DNA of 64,000 nucleotides from Crocodylus rhombifer (Eukaryota; Chordata; Crocodylia; Crocodylidae): NCBI GenBank assembly GCA_038503035.1, contig JAVSML010024359.1, positions 1,233,447-1,297,446 on the forward strand. Reading direction: 5' to 3'. The notes under the pieces are model-generated. The model was given only the letters and a program-made list of their open reading frames with translations. It did no database searches and was not told the origin of the DNA. Every line of letters begins with the position of its first letter. The stretch's first letter is position 1. Shown one piece after another: positions 11,539 to 23,500 of this stretch. The position numbers and the translations under genes are program-made.

Positions 11539-14500
11539 GTAGGTTTTAACCTTTCTCTTCGTTTAAATCTTTTAGATGTTTTCTCCTTTTAGGCTGGCGC
11601 TTCCTAGACACCAAATTCTCAACCAAACGACAAGCCTGGACCTCCCTGTTCAGAAATCGCTCTATACAAAGACACCAGATTTCTGGTGTTAAAATCAGAG
11701 GCTGGTCCTTAGGAAAAAATGAGCGCGCGCGCCCAGGATACGGGAAAACCTCGCTAACCAGTGCTGGTTTTACTTGCGGGCCCACTTAAGAGACTGACAA
11801 AACAAACAAAAGCCCCAGTTGCTTATAAAATCGAGGTTTTCTCGATTTTGCTTTTTTTCAGTGGGGAAACTGAATCTGCGAGAGGGTGAAGTTACACCAC
11901 TGGTGTGTCCGCCCTCTCCCATTTTGTAATGCTACTGCTACTGCTTCCTTCGAGCTCTCATGGAAGCCTATAATCAACCGAAATGTGGATGCTAATTGTA
12001 GCTTTTCAGAACCCAGGATTCCTAATTGCCCCGATTTTGCCTTGAGTTATTGAAGTGTGAGTGGGAAGCAGAGGACGCTGCAGGTGGATAGAGAATGGGT
12101 TTATAGCTTTGCCTAGACAATTCAGACAATCGGCTACCCCCAACGTTAAAAAAAAAATAGGAAAGCTGGATGTCATAATCGCCCCAGACAAAGGGGAGGA
12201 GGGTGGGCAGCATGAAATGAAAGCTTGGCAAGCACAGCAAAGCGGGGAATAGCTTTTACCCTGAAAGGGCTGCCTGGGCTATGAGGCATGAACATCAGAG
12301 TCATTATTGTGATTATTCTGCAACTGGAAAGAACGGGGGGGGGAACAAAACTGGGGGGGGAGGACAGCTCGTTTGGTGTGAGATTTGGGTGTGAAGATAC
12401 TGGATCTAATGAAGAGATAACCTTTAACAAGAGGCAAAATGTCTCCTTTTCCTTTCTATTGACGATGGGTTGGCGAGAAGCGGATGGGGAGGGGGTGGGT
12501 GGGCTGTTTATTTCATCCATCAGCCATAGGGACATGTAAGGAAATGGTCCTCTGAAAAGACTCCGAGGACTAGACGTCGCCCGGGGGTGCCGCTTCGCCC
12601 CTGCCCCGGCGGCAGCGTCCTCAGCTGCGTGTGCCTGGCTTTGTGCAGGGCTGCCGTATTCCTGGGGCGGGCAGCGGCTCTCCTGCCCGCCGGCCCCTGG
12701 CCCCGGTCTGGCTGTCAGCCTCCATCCAACCCTCAGCTGCGGGAAGTGTCAGGGCCCTTCCGCCGGGCTGTCGCTCTCCGCTGCTGCCTGCGGGGTCCCC
12801 GTCTCGCCTGACCCCTCCGTCCCGTGCGGACCCTCCCCTCTGTCTGAGCTCACGCGGCCCAGCCCGCGCCCCCTCCTCCCCCTGCTCGGGCAAAGCAGGG
12901 GGCAGAAAGGCGGCAAAGACCGGGCGGGGGGCGGCCGCTCCCAGCGCGCCTCCGCCCCGGCTTCCGAGGGACCCGGCCCTGGCCCTGGCCGTGGGTGGCC
13001 CTGCGCGGTGCACGCGGGCGGAGCTGGGGGCGGCGGCCGGGCCGGGGGGCGCAGGGCACCGCCCGCGGGCGCTGATGGGCGCCAGGTGCGCGGGGACACG
13101 CAGGCCCGTCGGGCCGCGCAGCCCGAGGGCGAGTTCCGCGCGGGGGCGCGGGACCGGGGGAGATGGGGGCGGGGGGGAGGGGGCACGTCTGGGGCTCAGT
13201 CATGCAGGCGCGATCATCTAGTCAAATACTATTTTTCACCCAATTAATTCCTGAACTCTTCCGCGACCCCATTTCACGGCGGTTTATTTTGAGCTGCCAC
13301 TTCCCTGGAGCCCCGCCAGATCTAGGGCGAGGCGCGCAAGTCCCAGGTGCCGGCTCCTTCCCCCGCCGGCCCCACGAGCCGGCTCTGCCCCGACCCCTGC
13401 GCGGCCGGGGCGGGGAAGGGGCGAGCGCCCACGGCCGCCGGGGGGGCTTTGCCTGGGCGCCGTCGGGGCTGCCGCTGCCCCCGGAGGCGCGCGCTGGGTG
13501 CCAGCCCCGGGCCGCCTGCGACCTGACTCTCTGACTTCTGTTTCAGCCTACGACACGTGGTGCGGGGTGGCCCATGGCTGCACCAGGAAAATCGGGCTCA
13601 AGATCTGCGGTAAGTGACACAGGCGCGTGGGCCCTGGCGCTGGCGGGCCGGAGCAGGCGGCGCCGGGGCCCGGCCGGGGCAACCCCAGAGCCGGCTCAGT
13701 CTGAAGCCCTGCGGCCGGGCTGTGCGGGGGCCTCTGGCGCCCTCTGCTGCCTCCCGGCGGCGCGCGGGGGAGCCGCTGCTTCGCTGCCGGCTTGGGGCTC
13801 CCGCCCGCTCCCGTTGAAATCGGCGGGAGGGCCCGAGGCGCGTGCCGTGCATGGTCACAGGGGCTGGCTGAGGCCAGCAGCAGCTGACCTGCAGAAAGCC
13901 TTTCCCAGGCACCGTCTCCGGGCTGCCCTGGGAGGGGAAGAGCTGGCAGGAGCGGTGAGACTCATGGGGGTGTCAAGAACTGGGGGCGGCGGGGGGAGAA
14001 GGGCGGCTCTAGGAAAGGCGCAGGGGTGGGGGAGCCGCATCTCAGCGCCTCAAACGTTGCAGCCTTATCGGGCTGGAAAGCACTAAGCTCCTGGGGGTGG
14101 GGGGAGGAAAGATTAACGAGAGCCTTATTAAAGAGCAATTCGTCAGAGAGCTGCGCTCGCGAGATAGGGCTGGCAGCCAGTCAGCGCGCGGGCACATGCA
14201 AGGAAGGCAGGGAAACAAATCCGCTGTCAGATTGCGACGTTATAGCAAGAGATCCATTTGCAGATAACAAGCTGTCCTCGCCTCTCCACGTTTCTTTCTG
14301 GCGCCGTCCCTTTCGGAGACAAACCGGCCAGTCTCCATTATCTGAGAGCCAAGCCCCTTCCCCGTTCCCGCAGCCCCTGCCTGCTCTGAATAGGAATGAT
14401 TTCCTCCCCTACCCGGTTCCCCTCCAGGGCCGGGAGGGTTCAGGGCTGGACATGAGTGGTGGCAGCACTCCCGCGGGGCCAGGAGCCATTGCAAGGCCCG

Positions 14501-17500
14501 ATCTCGCCCTGAACCGCGCTCGTGTTTTCTTCCACGCGGGTTGGGGATGAAGGGAGCCCCTGGGCTGGCAGCGCCTTACCTCTTCACTCTGCAAAAGCCT
14601 GCATGTGACCCCAGTGGTGGTCTGCACGAGTAGTCGCTCCTTTCTATAAATAGCTCCTGCTCTGGGTTTAATGGACCATTTTCCTACCGGTCCCTTCAGT
14701 GGCTGGAGCGATGGGCTTTTTCATCATCATTTTAATTTAGCACGGCAAGCAGAACTGATAAAGTAACGCACCGCTGGGTTTGTTCTGTGTTGCCAGGGTT
14801 ATAGAGGGACATCACAGCAGCACACAATGTAGGTGTTATTGAAAGTAAACTGGAAAGGAAGTATCCCACCATTTTGGCTTTTGAAGGAGGAAGCGCGGCT
14901 GAACTGGGCGGGTGTGGAGGGAATTCAAAACAAAGAACAAGCTCGTTGGGAAACAAACACAGACAAGTAATAAAGGGAATCTGCATTTCATTGCAGGCTC
15001 GCTCTTTGCTTTCAGTGCTGTTCCCTTTATTACTCGTCTGGTTTATACGTACTAAAATTATCCAGTGGTAATACAGGGTACTTCATCTTGTACACTAATT
15101 GTTTGGAGGTTTTTTACCCAGCCGCTGTTTATATGTAATCACAGTCTGTGTAACTCATGCTCACTAATAAAAGTTACCTGTGGTAACTAAATAATACCTT
15201 CCTGCTGCTAAGTACTATTTTAATTACAGACATATATTACTGTTGTTTTTTGCAATAGTGATATTATGGCAATCATTACTATTAGATTTCCCCTTTTTTT
15301 GGACTGATACCTGCCATTCCTCTAAATCCACATGATGCTGTTCCACATGATGGAGTTACAAGGAACTAGAAACCTCCGAATCGTTTATCTGTGTATGTCG
15401 GGCAGATCTGCTTTTTATGTCGATTTATTTTTAATGCAGAGCTTAAATAAAGTTCAGAATAGGGTTCATCGCAAAGAAAAGGAGGAAAAATCACTTTACT
15501 TTTAATTTAAATGAAAAAAAAATATTTTCAGCAGCTGCGTGGTTAGCATCGTTTTCCCAACCGATTGGCCTAGTTAAGGAAGATTGCTTTCTTCTCAAGT
15601 CTGAAATGGGGAAAAAAAGACGATCTTGTGAATGGTTTGATGCATTTTCATTGTCAGCAAAGCTGGCTGGTATTGCGGGCTTTTTCACTGTTGGCTACAA
15701 TTCGTCCCTCAGTCATTCATTATGACCCCAGGCTTCCAGCATCTACGTGACACTATTGTCCCTGAAATCAGAGGAAGGGCTAGATTTAGTAAAAATTGTT
15801 CGGATGCCTCTTCAACAGCAACCCCAGTCCGCTTTCCCTGACCTGATAATGGTGCTCTGCAGAATAACTAACGACACGGTAGGATGCATTTGTTTTCAAA
15901 GGAGCCCAAATGAATCAGATGAAAAATTAGAAGACTTCACCTCCTCATTCATTTAGGAGCTTTTGAAAAGGGGATATCGGTTTGTGAAGGATTTAGTGAA
16001 AATCAGGCGCGTGTATTGAGGAATGCTGTTGTGATTCTGGGACGGAAGCCGGAGTCGATTATCTGGAATAGATCCGCGATGTAAACCAGCTCTGTGGAGA
16101 TTTCCTACACTCCTTCCATTTTTGTGGGTTTTTCCCTCCCTCCCGTGGTGTGAAAATACTACTGTCTCCTTTGCACTTTGACTGCGCTTATGCCGAAATT
16201 CCGGACTCAGGTTGTCAATACTCAGAAAAAAATTAGCTTTTTAAACGTCCTACGCCTATTAATGCAAATCTAGTAAAATAACTTGCAGTTTAATGTTGAC
16301 TGTAGCAGTGAGGAGAGGTGTTGGTAGTCTCACCTAGACGAGAAATAGTGTGGCCAGTAATCTTTCCAGCAGAATTCCTCATTTATGTACGTAAATTGGG
16401 TACAGACAAAGGTTTCCATGTATTCATGGGCTTATTGTCAGGCATGGAAAGAGCGTCGGAGCACGGTGACACACGATCGACTCCTCTCCCGTTCTGCGTG
16501 TTCCCTGTTTCCCGGTCACCCGTTCAGAGGCGAGGGCTAGAAACCAGGAGATGTGACCGGAAGTTCGCATGATGGAGCCAGCCAATCGCAGGGCAGCAGG
16601 CTGTTCCCTCCGGGGGCAGCTTTAATCAATCCGATTGCCCTTATGTAATAAAATCACCAAGTTCCATTAAAATGATATTGTAGTTGAAAGAACTCCGCGA
16701 ATTATGTAAGCAGATGTAAAGCGGCAACAGGTCCCTCAATCCAGGCCCTTTTGTAACTCTGTCCTCTAGTCTCTGCTCCCCAAGGTGCTCAGTAATGCGT
16801 GACATCTTAGTCCGAGTGGGGCTATAAATAGATCCTAACGCACAGCCCTGATTGGTCATTCTTGCTCACTCAAAATGTCTACTGATTTAGCTGGAGGCTT
16901 TGGGTGAGCAAAAAACGCAAGATGTGCCCGCGTGTTGGGTACCACGTAACTGAGAACTCCCACCCAGGGGCATGAGCCTCGTGTGTTGGACTACGGTAAC
17001 GTTAACCGCCGCTAGGAGAGTCCCTGCTCATTAAATGGCTTGCCGCTCACTAAATGGCTGAAGCTTTCACTTGCTAGGTATTACTAGTTCACCTGTAAAG
17101 CCGTCGATTTGATCCAGAATTGATCTGGTTTGCCTGCATTCATGATGTCAGGTTGGGGTTATGCAGATGGCAAGGTGGGGCGTGTTCTTCCGCCGAAGGC
17201 TCCTGTTCGCCCTCCTGAGGGTGATGCCACCTCCCGAGATCGGTCTGGGAGTGAGTGGCTGAGACCAGCCGGCAGGGGCAGCCCCTCCCTTGAGCAGCAA
17301 GACGACCCTTCTCACCAGGTGAAAAGATTAAGAAATTAAATAAAATGTTCTGCCTTTCAGGAAGCGGTTACGACCTTCGTCTGTAATGAAAGCTCTGCCC
17401 CTGTGTTTTCCTATCGGAAATCTTTCCAAAGATAGGTTTCTTTTCACCCTGATAATATGTTAATATTTAACGCTATCGGAGGCGTGCAACAGTGAGGAAT

Positions 17501-20500
17501 CATGATTTTTTTTCTGAGTAGATGTCTGTTTAGGTGACTTCTTGTAGTGCACGTTTCCAGCTAATCTACTACCTTCCGAGGAAACAAATAATTGGATTCC
17601 TTTCAAAGAGAGTAAAACAAGTCAGGTCCTATTACCTGGAGAGAGAGAGTCACTGTAGGATGCATGCCTAATTTGTACCTATTATTTCAACATCAATAAA
17701 TGCTGCAACCTGTTTCACTTTATTAGCAGATCACCTACTGACAGTGCTAGGTTTTATTGTAAGAAATAGTTCATTTTAAACGAGGAACGGCGGCAGGTCT
17801 GAAACCCCCTTACTGAACTCTTCTGACTTTAGAGGGTCATGTTCCTAACTGCACGTGAGGGCAGAGGAAGAGTCGCTGGGGCGTGCAGAGATGCTTATCA
17901 AATGGCAGTGTGGAGGATAAAGACATCCGGGGAAAGGCTCTGGCATAGAAGAAGCCCTCTCCTCTCCTGGGAGAAGGCTTATGTGCCAGATGTTCCAGTG
18001 ACCCTAGATTGCCCGGGTAATAAGGGCTATTGTCTCGGCTCCATTTCTCTTAAGTAATTTGAGACACGAAATGAGGGGCTTCCAGAACAGGCAGCTCCCC
18101 AAGGGATCACTTCCTCTTCAGTGCTCCCTGCAGTGCTGGCTCGGACTGGACGAGGGAGGTCCAGGGCGGAAATGGCCTGTCCCTTGCTGTAGCTGGCAGT
18201 AGAGTCCTTGCCTTGCCCTCTCCCCTGCCGATAAGCAAGGGGTAGCAGCTCCCTGCCCTTCGGCCAGTTCTCAGTCATGCGGGACGGCGGGTTTCTCAGG
18301 CCCTGGAGGTTTGGCGAAGACAGGTTAGCCCTCACTAGCCAGCAGGCGACAAGGCGGCCTGGGAGAGCTCGGTCACCGGCAGCGGGTGGAGGGAGCCAGC
18401 AGCTCGGCGAAACGAGGTTTCTTTTGATTGATTCCAAGTCAGGGCTGATGGAAGATGCACGACCCGCTTCCAAGCAGGCGGGCTGAGTGGGAAGCCCTGG
18501 CTCGCAGCTGGCTGCAGACCTCGCCCAGCTTCACAGTGGCCCGCTTGGTTATGTCGCCTTACCGCTGCCCCAAGAGGCCCCGTGCTGCAGTGCGAGCGGA
18601 GCAGGCGGGGTTTGGCCGGAGTTTCTGCAGCGCTCGGGACCACGCACCTGGGCGCTGTACGGGAAATACGCATCCACGTGCCATCCCGGGAGCCCTGATT
18701 CCCCGGGAAGGGTTTCTGACATTGGACTTTTCCTCGTTTGAGTCGGTTTGGCCTTAATGCAACTAAAAATTACTTTGTTTCTCATTAATTAAAGCAATTT
18801 AACACGACTTTATAGCCCAGTTCCCATGGACCCAGGGCCTCTGAAATGACGCCTCCGACCGCGGGCATTAGAGCTGTAGGGCTTTATTTCCAGTAATAAC
18901 TGTTTTTCAGAAGTTATGACAAAATGCCCCCCCTCATAAACAATACGGGGTTGGGGTTTGTTTTTCAAAATCGGCATCTTTTCGTATTTTGACGCGATTA
19001 GCCCCTGTCCCCCAACAGTCAGAGGGGAGTCGGAGTGGTCAGTGCCCTCAGTATCTTCTAGACCCGAAGGCCCTTCCAGCTCAGTCAGCTGCTGCCATCC
19101 TTTTTTTGCATGATGGCAACACGAGGAGGGAAACCGAGTGGCCCTGATTTTAATCATACACCATTGCCCCTCTGCCTGCGAGGTCCATAAACTCCGCCTG
19201 CAGGGTGCAATAGCATTGACTCATCCTGAACTCTTCCCGTGGCTGGTTACTGAAGTGGAATCTGTCTGATCGACTTAATAAGAATTTACCACTGCACTAA
19301 ATGACGAGAATTTGTTTTTTTGCATGGCTGGGTTTCTGCAGTCGATGTCATTTCGAGCTTTCCTTCCTCGAGGCAAACAATCCCCATAAATACGCTTATT
19401 CCCGACCTCATTAGCTAGATCCAGAGCGAACTCCGCGTTGCACTGTTGTCTGGGGAGCTGCTTGAAATGTCTCTAAACATGCTGGGCAACGAGAAGACCC
19501 TAACCTGCGCCCCTTGCAATAACCATGTAGGGTTCTTGCAACGCAACAACAGCCTGGAGGACAAGAGCCGGATCGTGAGCTCCCTGAAGGAAAGGCAGTC
19601 CTCCAAGAACCTGCTGGCCTGCGAGAACAGCGAGAAGGAAGCCCGGTTCCGGCGGACCGAGACGGACTTCTCCAACCTGTACGCCAGAGGTGAGCGCAGC
19701 CCGCGGCCCCGGGCGGCCGCTCCGCTCCGGGGCAGCCGCGTCGCTGGCCCCGGCGGGCGCAGGCCCTGGCCCCGTCCCGCATCGTTCCCCTTGGCTGGCG
19801 GGGAAACCCTCGGTCCTCCCCCCGCGAGGCGCGGCCGGCGCTGTGCTGGGGGCGCCGTGCCAGAGCCCAAGTGCGCGGGTGTTGGGACCGCTCCCTCCCG
19901 GGCACGTGCTCGCTGCCAGGGCGTGCGGCGGACCTCGTGGGGACGGCCTGGCTCTCGGAGGTGCAAGGGGCTGTCGCTATCGATCCAGCAACTCCTGGCT
20001 GGGCAGAGGCAGCAGCCGGGATCCCTTCCCGGGGGGAGCGGCGTCTGCCTCTTGTGCCCTCGCAGCCCGGGGGAGGGCCGGGGCTGGGCAGGCGGGAGGC
20101 GATGCCCCGGGAGGATGGGGAGGGCTTGCACTGACGGCCCCTTGGCCCCGCAGACCTCCTGCCCGCCAAGAACGGCGAGGAGCAGACCGTGCAGTTCCTG
20201 CTGGAAGTGCTGGACATCCTCCTCAACTACGTGCGCAAGACCTTCGACCGCTCCACCAAGGTGCTGGACTTCCACCACCCGCACCAGCTGCTGGAGGGCA
20301 TGGAGGGCTTCAACCTGGAGCTGTCCGACAACCCCGAGTCGCTGGAGCAGATCCTGGTGGACTGCAGGGACACCCTGAAGTACGGGGTGCGCACAGGTAC
20401 CGCCAGCGCCGCCGCGAGCACCCGCGGGACGGGAGGGCGCGGGGGGCGCCGCTCGCACGGGCCCGCGGGCGGCGCCGGCCACAGGCCTGGGAGACTTGAT

Positions 20501-23500
20501 CTCTGCGCTGGATGAGAGGCGAGCGGCCCGCGCCCCTGGGCAGCGATGTCGTTAGGCAAATGAGGGGATAAATGACGCTGCATTTGCAGTTTTTCTTCTT
20601 TATGTTCGCCAGGCGCTTCCTGGAAAAGAGGCTGCCATCCTAAGACCCGATAATAATAGCGAGCCCCAGCTCCCGCGTGGAGCAAAACTTTCCCTGCTCC
20701 CCGCGGGCTGGTCTTGCCCGACTCGTGTTCAGCCCCGCACCGGGCACGGCTGGGCTTGCGTCCCCAGCACGACTGGCCTGAGGCGCCAACTCCTGCCCCC
20801 AGTAGTCAGGGTGGCTCCAGACTGTTGACACGGGGATGGCTTCACTTCTTCCCTTGGGAGCTCTCCCCAGAGGCTATCAGTGAGGGCATTCTTTCCCCGG
20901 TCCCATAAAGCTTTTAAAATTTTCCTTATGGCTTCCCCTCCCCACCCCTCAACCTGTCAAGTTTCACTAAGCAACACAACTGGGGAAATGATGTGTTCAT
21001 TTTTGTTAGTCTTCTCCTCCCAGCACACACACCCCACTGTTTCATTTCTTCAAGGGTATTGTTTTGTGCCCTTTCAAACCAGACACAGCATATTTCAGAC
21101 TCCCAAACCCAGGCCTTTTCAACCGGTTCTTTCAGGAAAAAGGAATAGTTACTGCAGCTTTAATTAATATACAATCCCTTGGCTGTTGTACACTTATATC
21201 GTACTGTAAGTGTGGTTGTATGGCTAGTACTTTTGCCATGCCTCTTCCTGCTAGTGTTATATACATTGGCAGCTGCTTCTCACTCATGCTCTTTAAGAAT
21301 GACCTGACCACTGAGAAAAGAGGCCAGATGTGAGCAAATGCGGACACTGTAGCAGCGGGTGAAGACTTAAAAATAGAAACTTCAGGCTTTATAACAAATC
21401 AGCACTCTTATACCTCCCATTAACTTCACTGGAGGTCCCCAAATTTGTGAAGACTTTCTTCAAGCAAAACGCCCATTGAAATCAATGAAATTTCTTCCTT
21501 CTCATTTAAAAAAGTAATCCATCATAAGGAAATAAGATTCTTGCTGAAAGCATGAACAGAAGATAAAGTAGGTGACTTCTTAAAAGAGTTTCTCAAACCC
21601 TGTGTCAAGCCAGCAAGAGAAGAATCATTGATTTACAAAACAAAAAGATAATCCATGACACTATAACCTCTATTTAGCCTCTTCCCAGCCACTGATCAGC
21701 AGAGCAGTAACTGGAAAGAAACATTTCTGTTCATTTAGCATATCATTTTCTGGACCGTGCAAAACTTCGGCTACATCTGGGTGGTTTAATGGTATCAGAA
21801 AAACTATGGCTTGTTACTGCTATATAACTGTAAAAAACCTGGTATCATTTAGCTATGCAGCGGAGTGAGAAAAATAGCTAACCCCAGCATGTATCTCATC
21901 CCTGGTAGTGGGGTTGCAAGTGAAATGTGGAATATATTAGCAATTCATTTAAAATGAGCAGAAAACAGAAGATAATAATTAATGCATGTTTAATAAGTTG
22001 CATATTGTTTAGGAAGGTTGTTCAGTCAGTGGAGTGTTATATAGCTTCTATGTCATGAAGTTGTACAGACAATGAGTCATAAATATGTAGCATATATAGG
22101 ATCTGCAACAGACTCTACAGTGAAGTCATAGATTCATAGATGCTAGGGTCGGAAGGGACCTCAATAGATCATCGAGTCCGACCAAGTCCTTTTCTACAAT
22201 TTTACTATTACTACTATGAAGTTAGTGAATTATTACTCAGCGCCTCATTGTTCAGGTCAATTGCTGGAAGTTTATGTTTCAGCATGAAAGGAACACAGTT
22301 GATTTTAAACAGTTTGCTTTATCAAATATGTCATTAACACCACCATGGGGACCCAACCCTGCTAGTATCTCAGTTGATTTCAGTGGGAGAAGGATATGTC
22401 TTGCCTTTTAGTAAGACTGAAGTGATTCCAAAGTTCTAATTCTCTTTTTGTTATTAATAATATTCTTGTCTGTGGGGGTTCAACATGAGAGAAAGGCAAA
22501 ACCAAGGTAAATTAACTTGTCTCATGCATATATATAGTCAGGTTTTTTACAGGATTTGGGTTTTACAGACTGCTGGGGACATCAACAGAGCAGAGTAATA
22601 TTTATTTGATATAAATTGTTTCCACTGGAATTTTGGAATATAAAATGGTAACATTTTGATCAGAATTGAGGTTTCTTTAAACTGTTCATGTTCATGATAA
22701 ATGTTGGACCAAATCTGACCTGACATTGTCCCTTTTTATTGTAAAAAATGGACCCTTATCATTTTTCTAAAAGTTTAACTATTCAATTATTAGGAGAATT
22801 TTGCACTTTATAACTGTTCTGAGTAGTTCAGTCTCCAGGAACGAGGAGTTTCTGATCAAGGGACTCTGAGCAAAATAATCTGGACAAAAAAACACCCCTA
22901 CTTTTGATAAGATTACTATACCTTTGTCTTAGAGGAATAGTTTAATTTGTTCTTATATTTAGTCTTACTCTTTCTTTACAAAGAAATTCCAGCTCAATTG
23001 GAGCAGCATAAGTGACTCTGAAATAATTTACAGAAGTGTTTGTAGCATTGTCCTAATTTTTCTTTAGCTGAATCTCCTATTTCAAAATTTGTTCAGGGAC
23101 TAATCTTTCTTGTTGAAGACTTTGGGAATCTTATCATAATACAAAAGCAGTACCAGACCCAATGTGACTTATATTTACTGTCAAGAAGTCCATTTAGCTC
23201 AGGCTGTCTGCCATTGCTGACTCTATTCATTCCATCCTATGTTGACCAATGTATGTATTCTATAGAGCTTTCCTCTTTTTCCCATTTACATGCAATTTTA
23301 GCCAACATCTGCAGACCATGAAGTATGTAACCCCTGAATTATAGCTCGAGGGCCATCAATCAGAATAAGGCCCAAAACAGTCTTTTGGCTGTGAGGCTGA
23401 GAATGTGTTTGCCTACATTGTATTAAGAAGGCAGCCTGCAACATTTTAGAAGTTTGTGATAAGAAAATAACTGAACTCACAGACATGAATTGTCTGAAAA

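Noticed and set aside
12587..14086. Frames of 100-196 codons around GAD1 exon 3
   Set aside because: GC-driven shadows in a CpG island; the only supported coding part is the 63-base exon 3 in its own frame.
19446..20378. Single 310-codon frame reading through exon 4 and intron 4
   Set aside because: It begins 85 bases upstream of the exon 4 acceptor and leaves the GAD1 frame before exon 5. Conserved splice sites and homology show two separate exons.
19411..20482. Minus-strand frames of 271 and 355 codons opposite GAD1 exons 4 and 5
   Set aside because: They lie antisense to verified exons and have no domain; they arise from GC-rich antisense codons.
20989..20993. TGATG (also at 23806-23810) as a counterpart of the embryonic GAD25/GAD44 exon with overlapping stop-start
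   Set aside because: No pair of good splice sites gives an exon of about 80 bases in frame around either site. RNA evidence would be needed.
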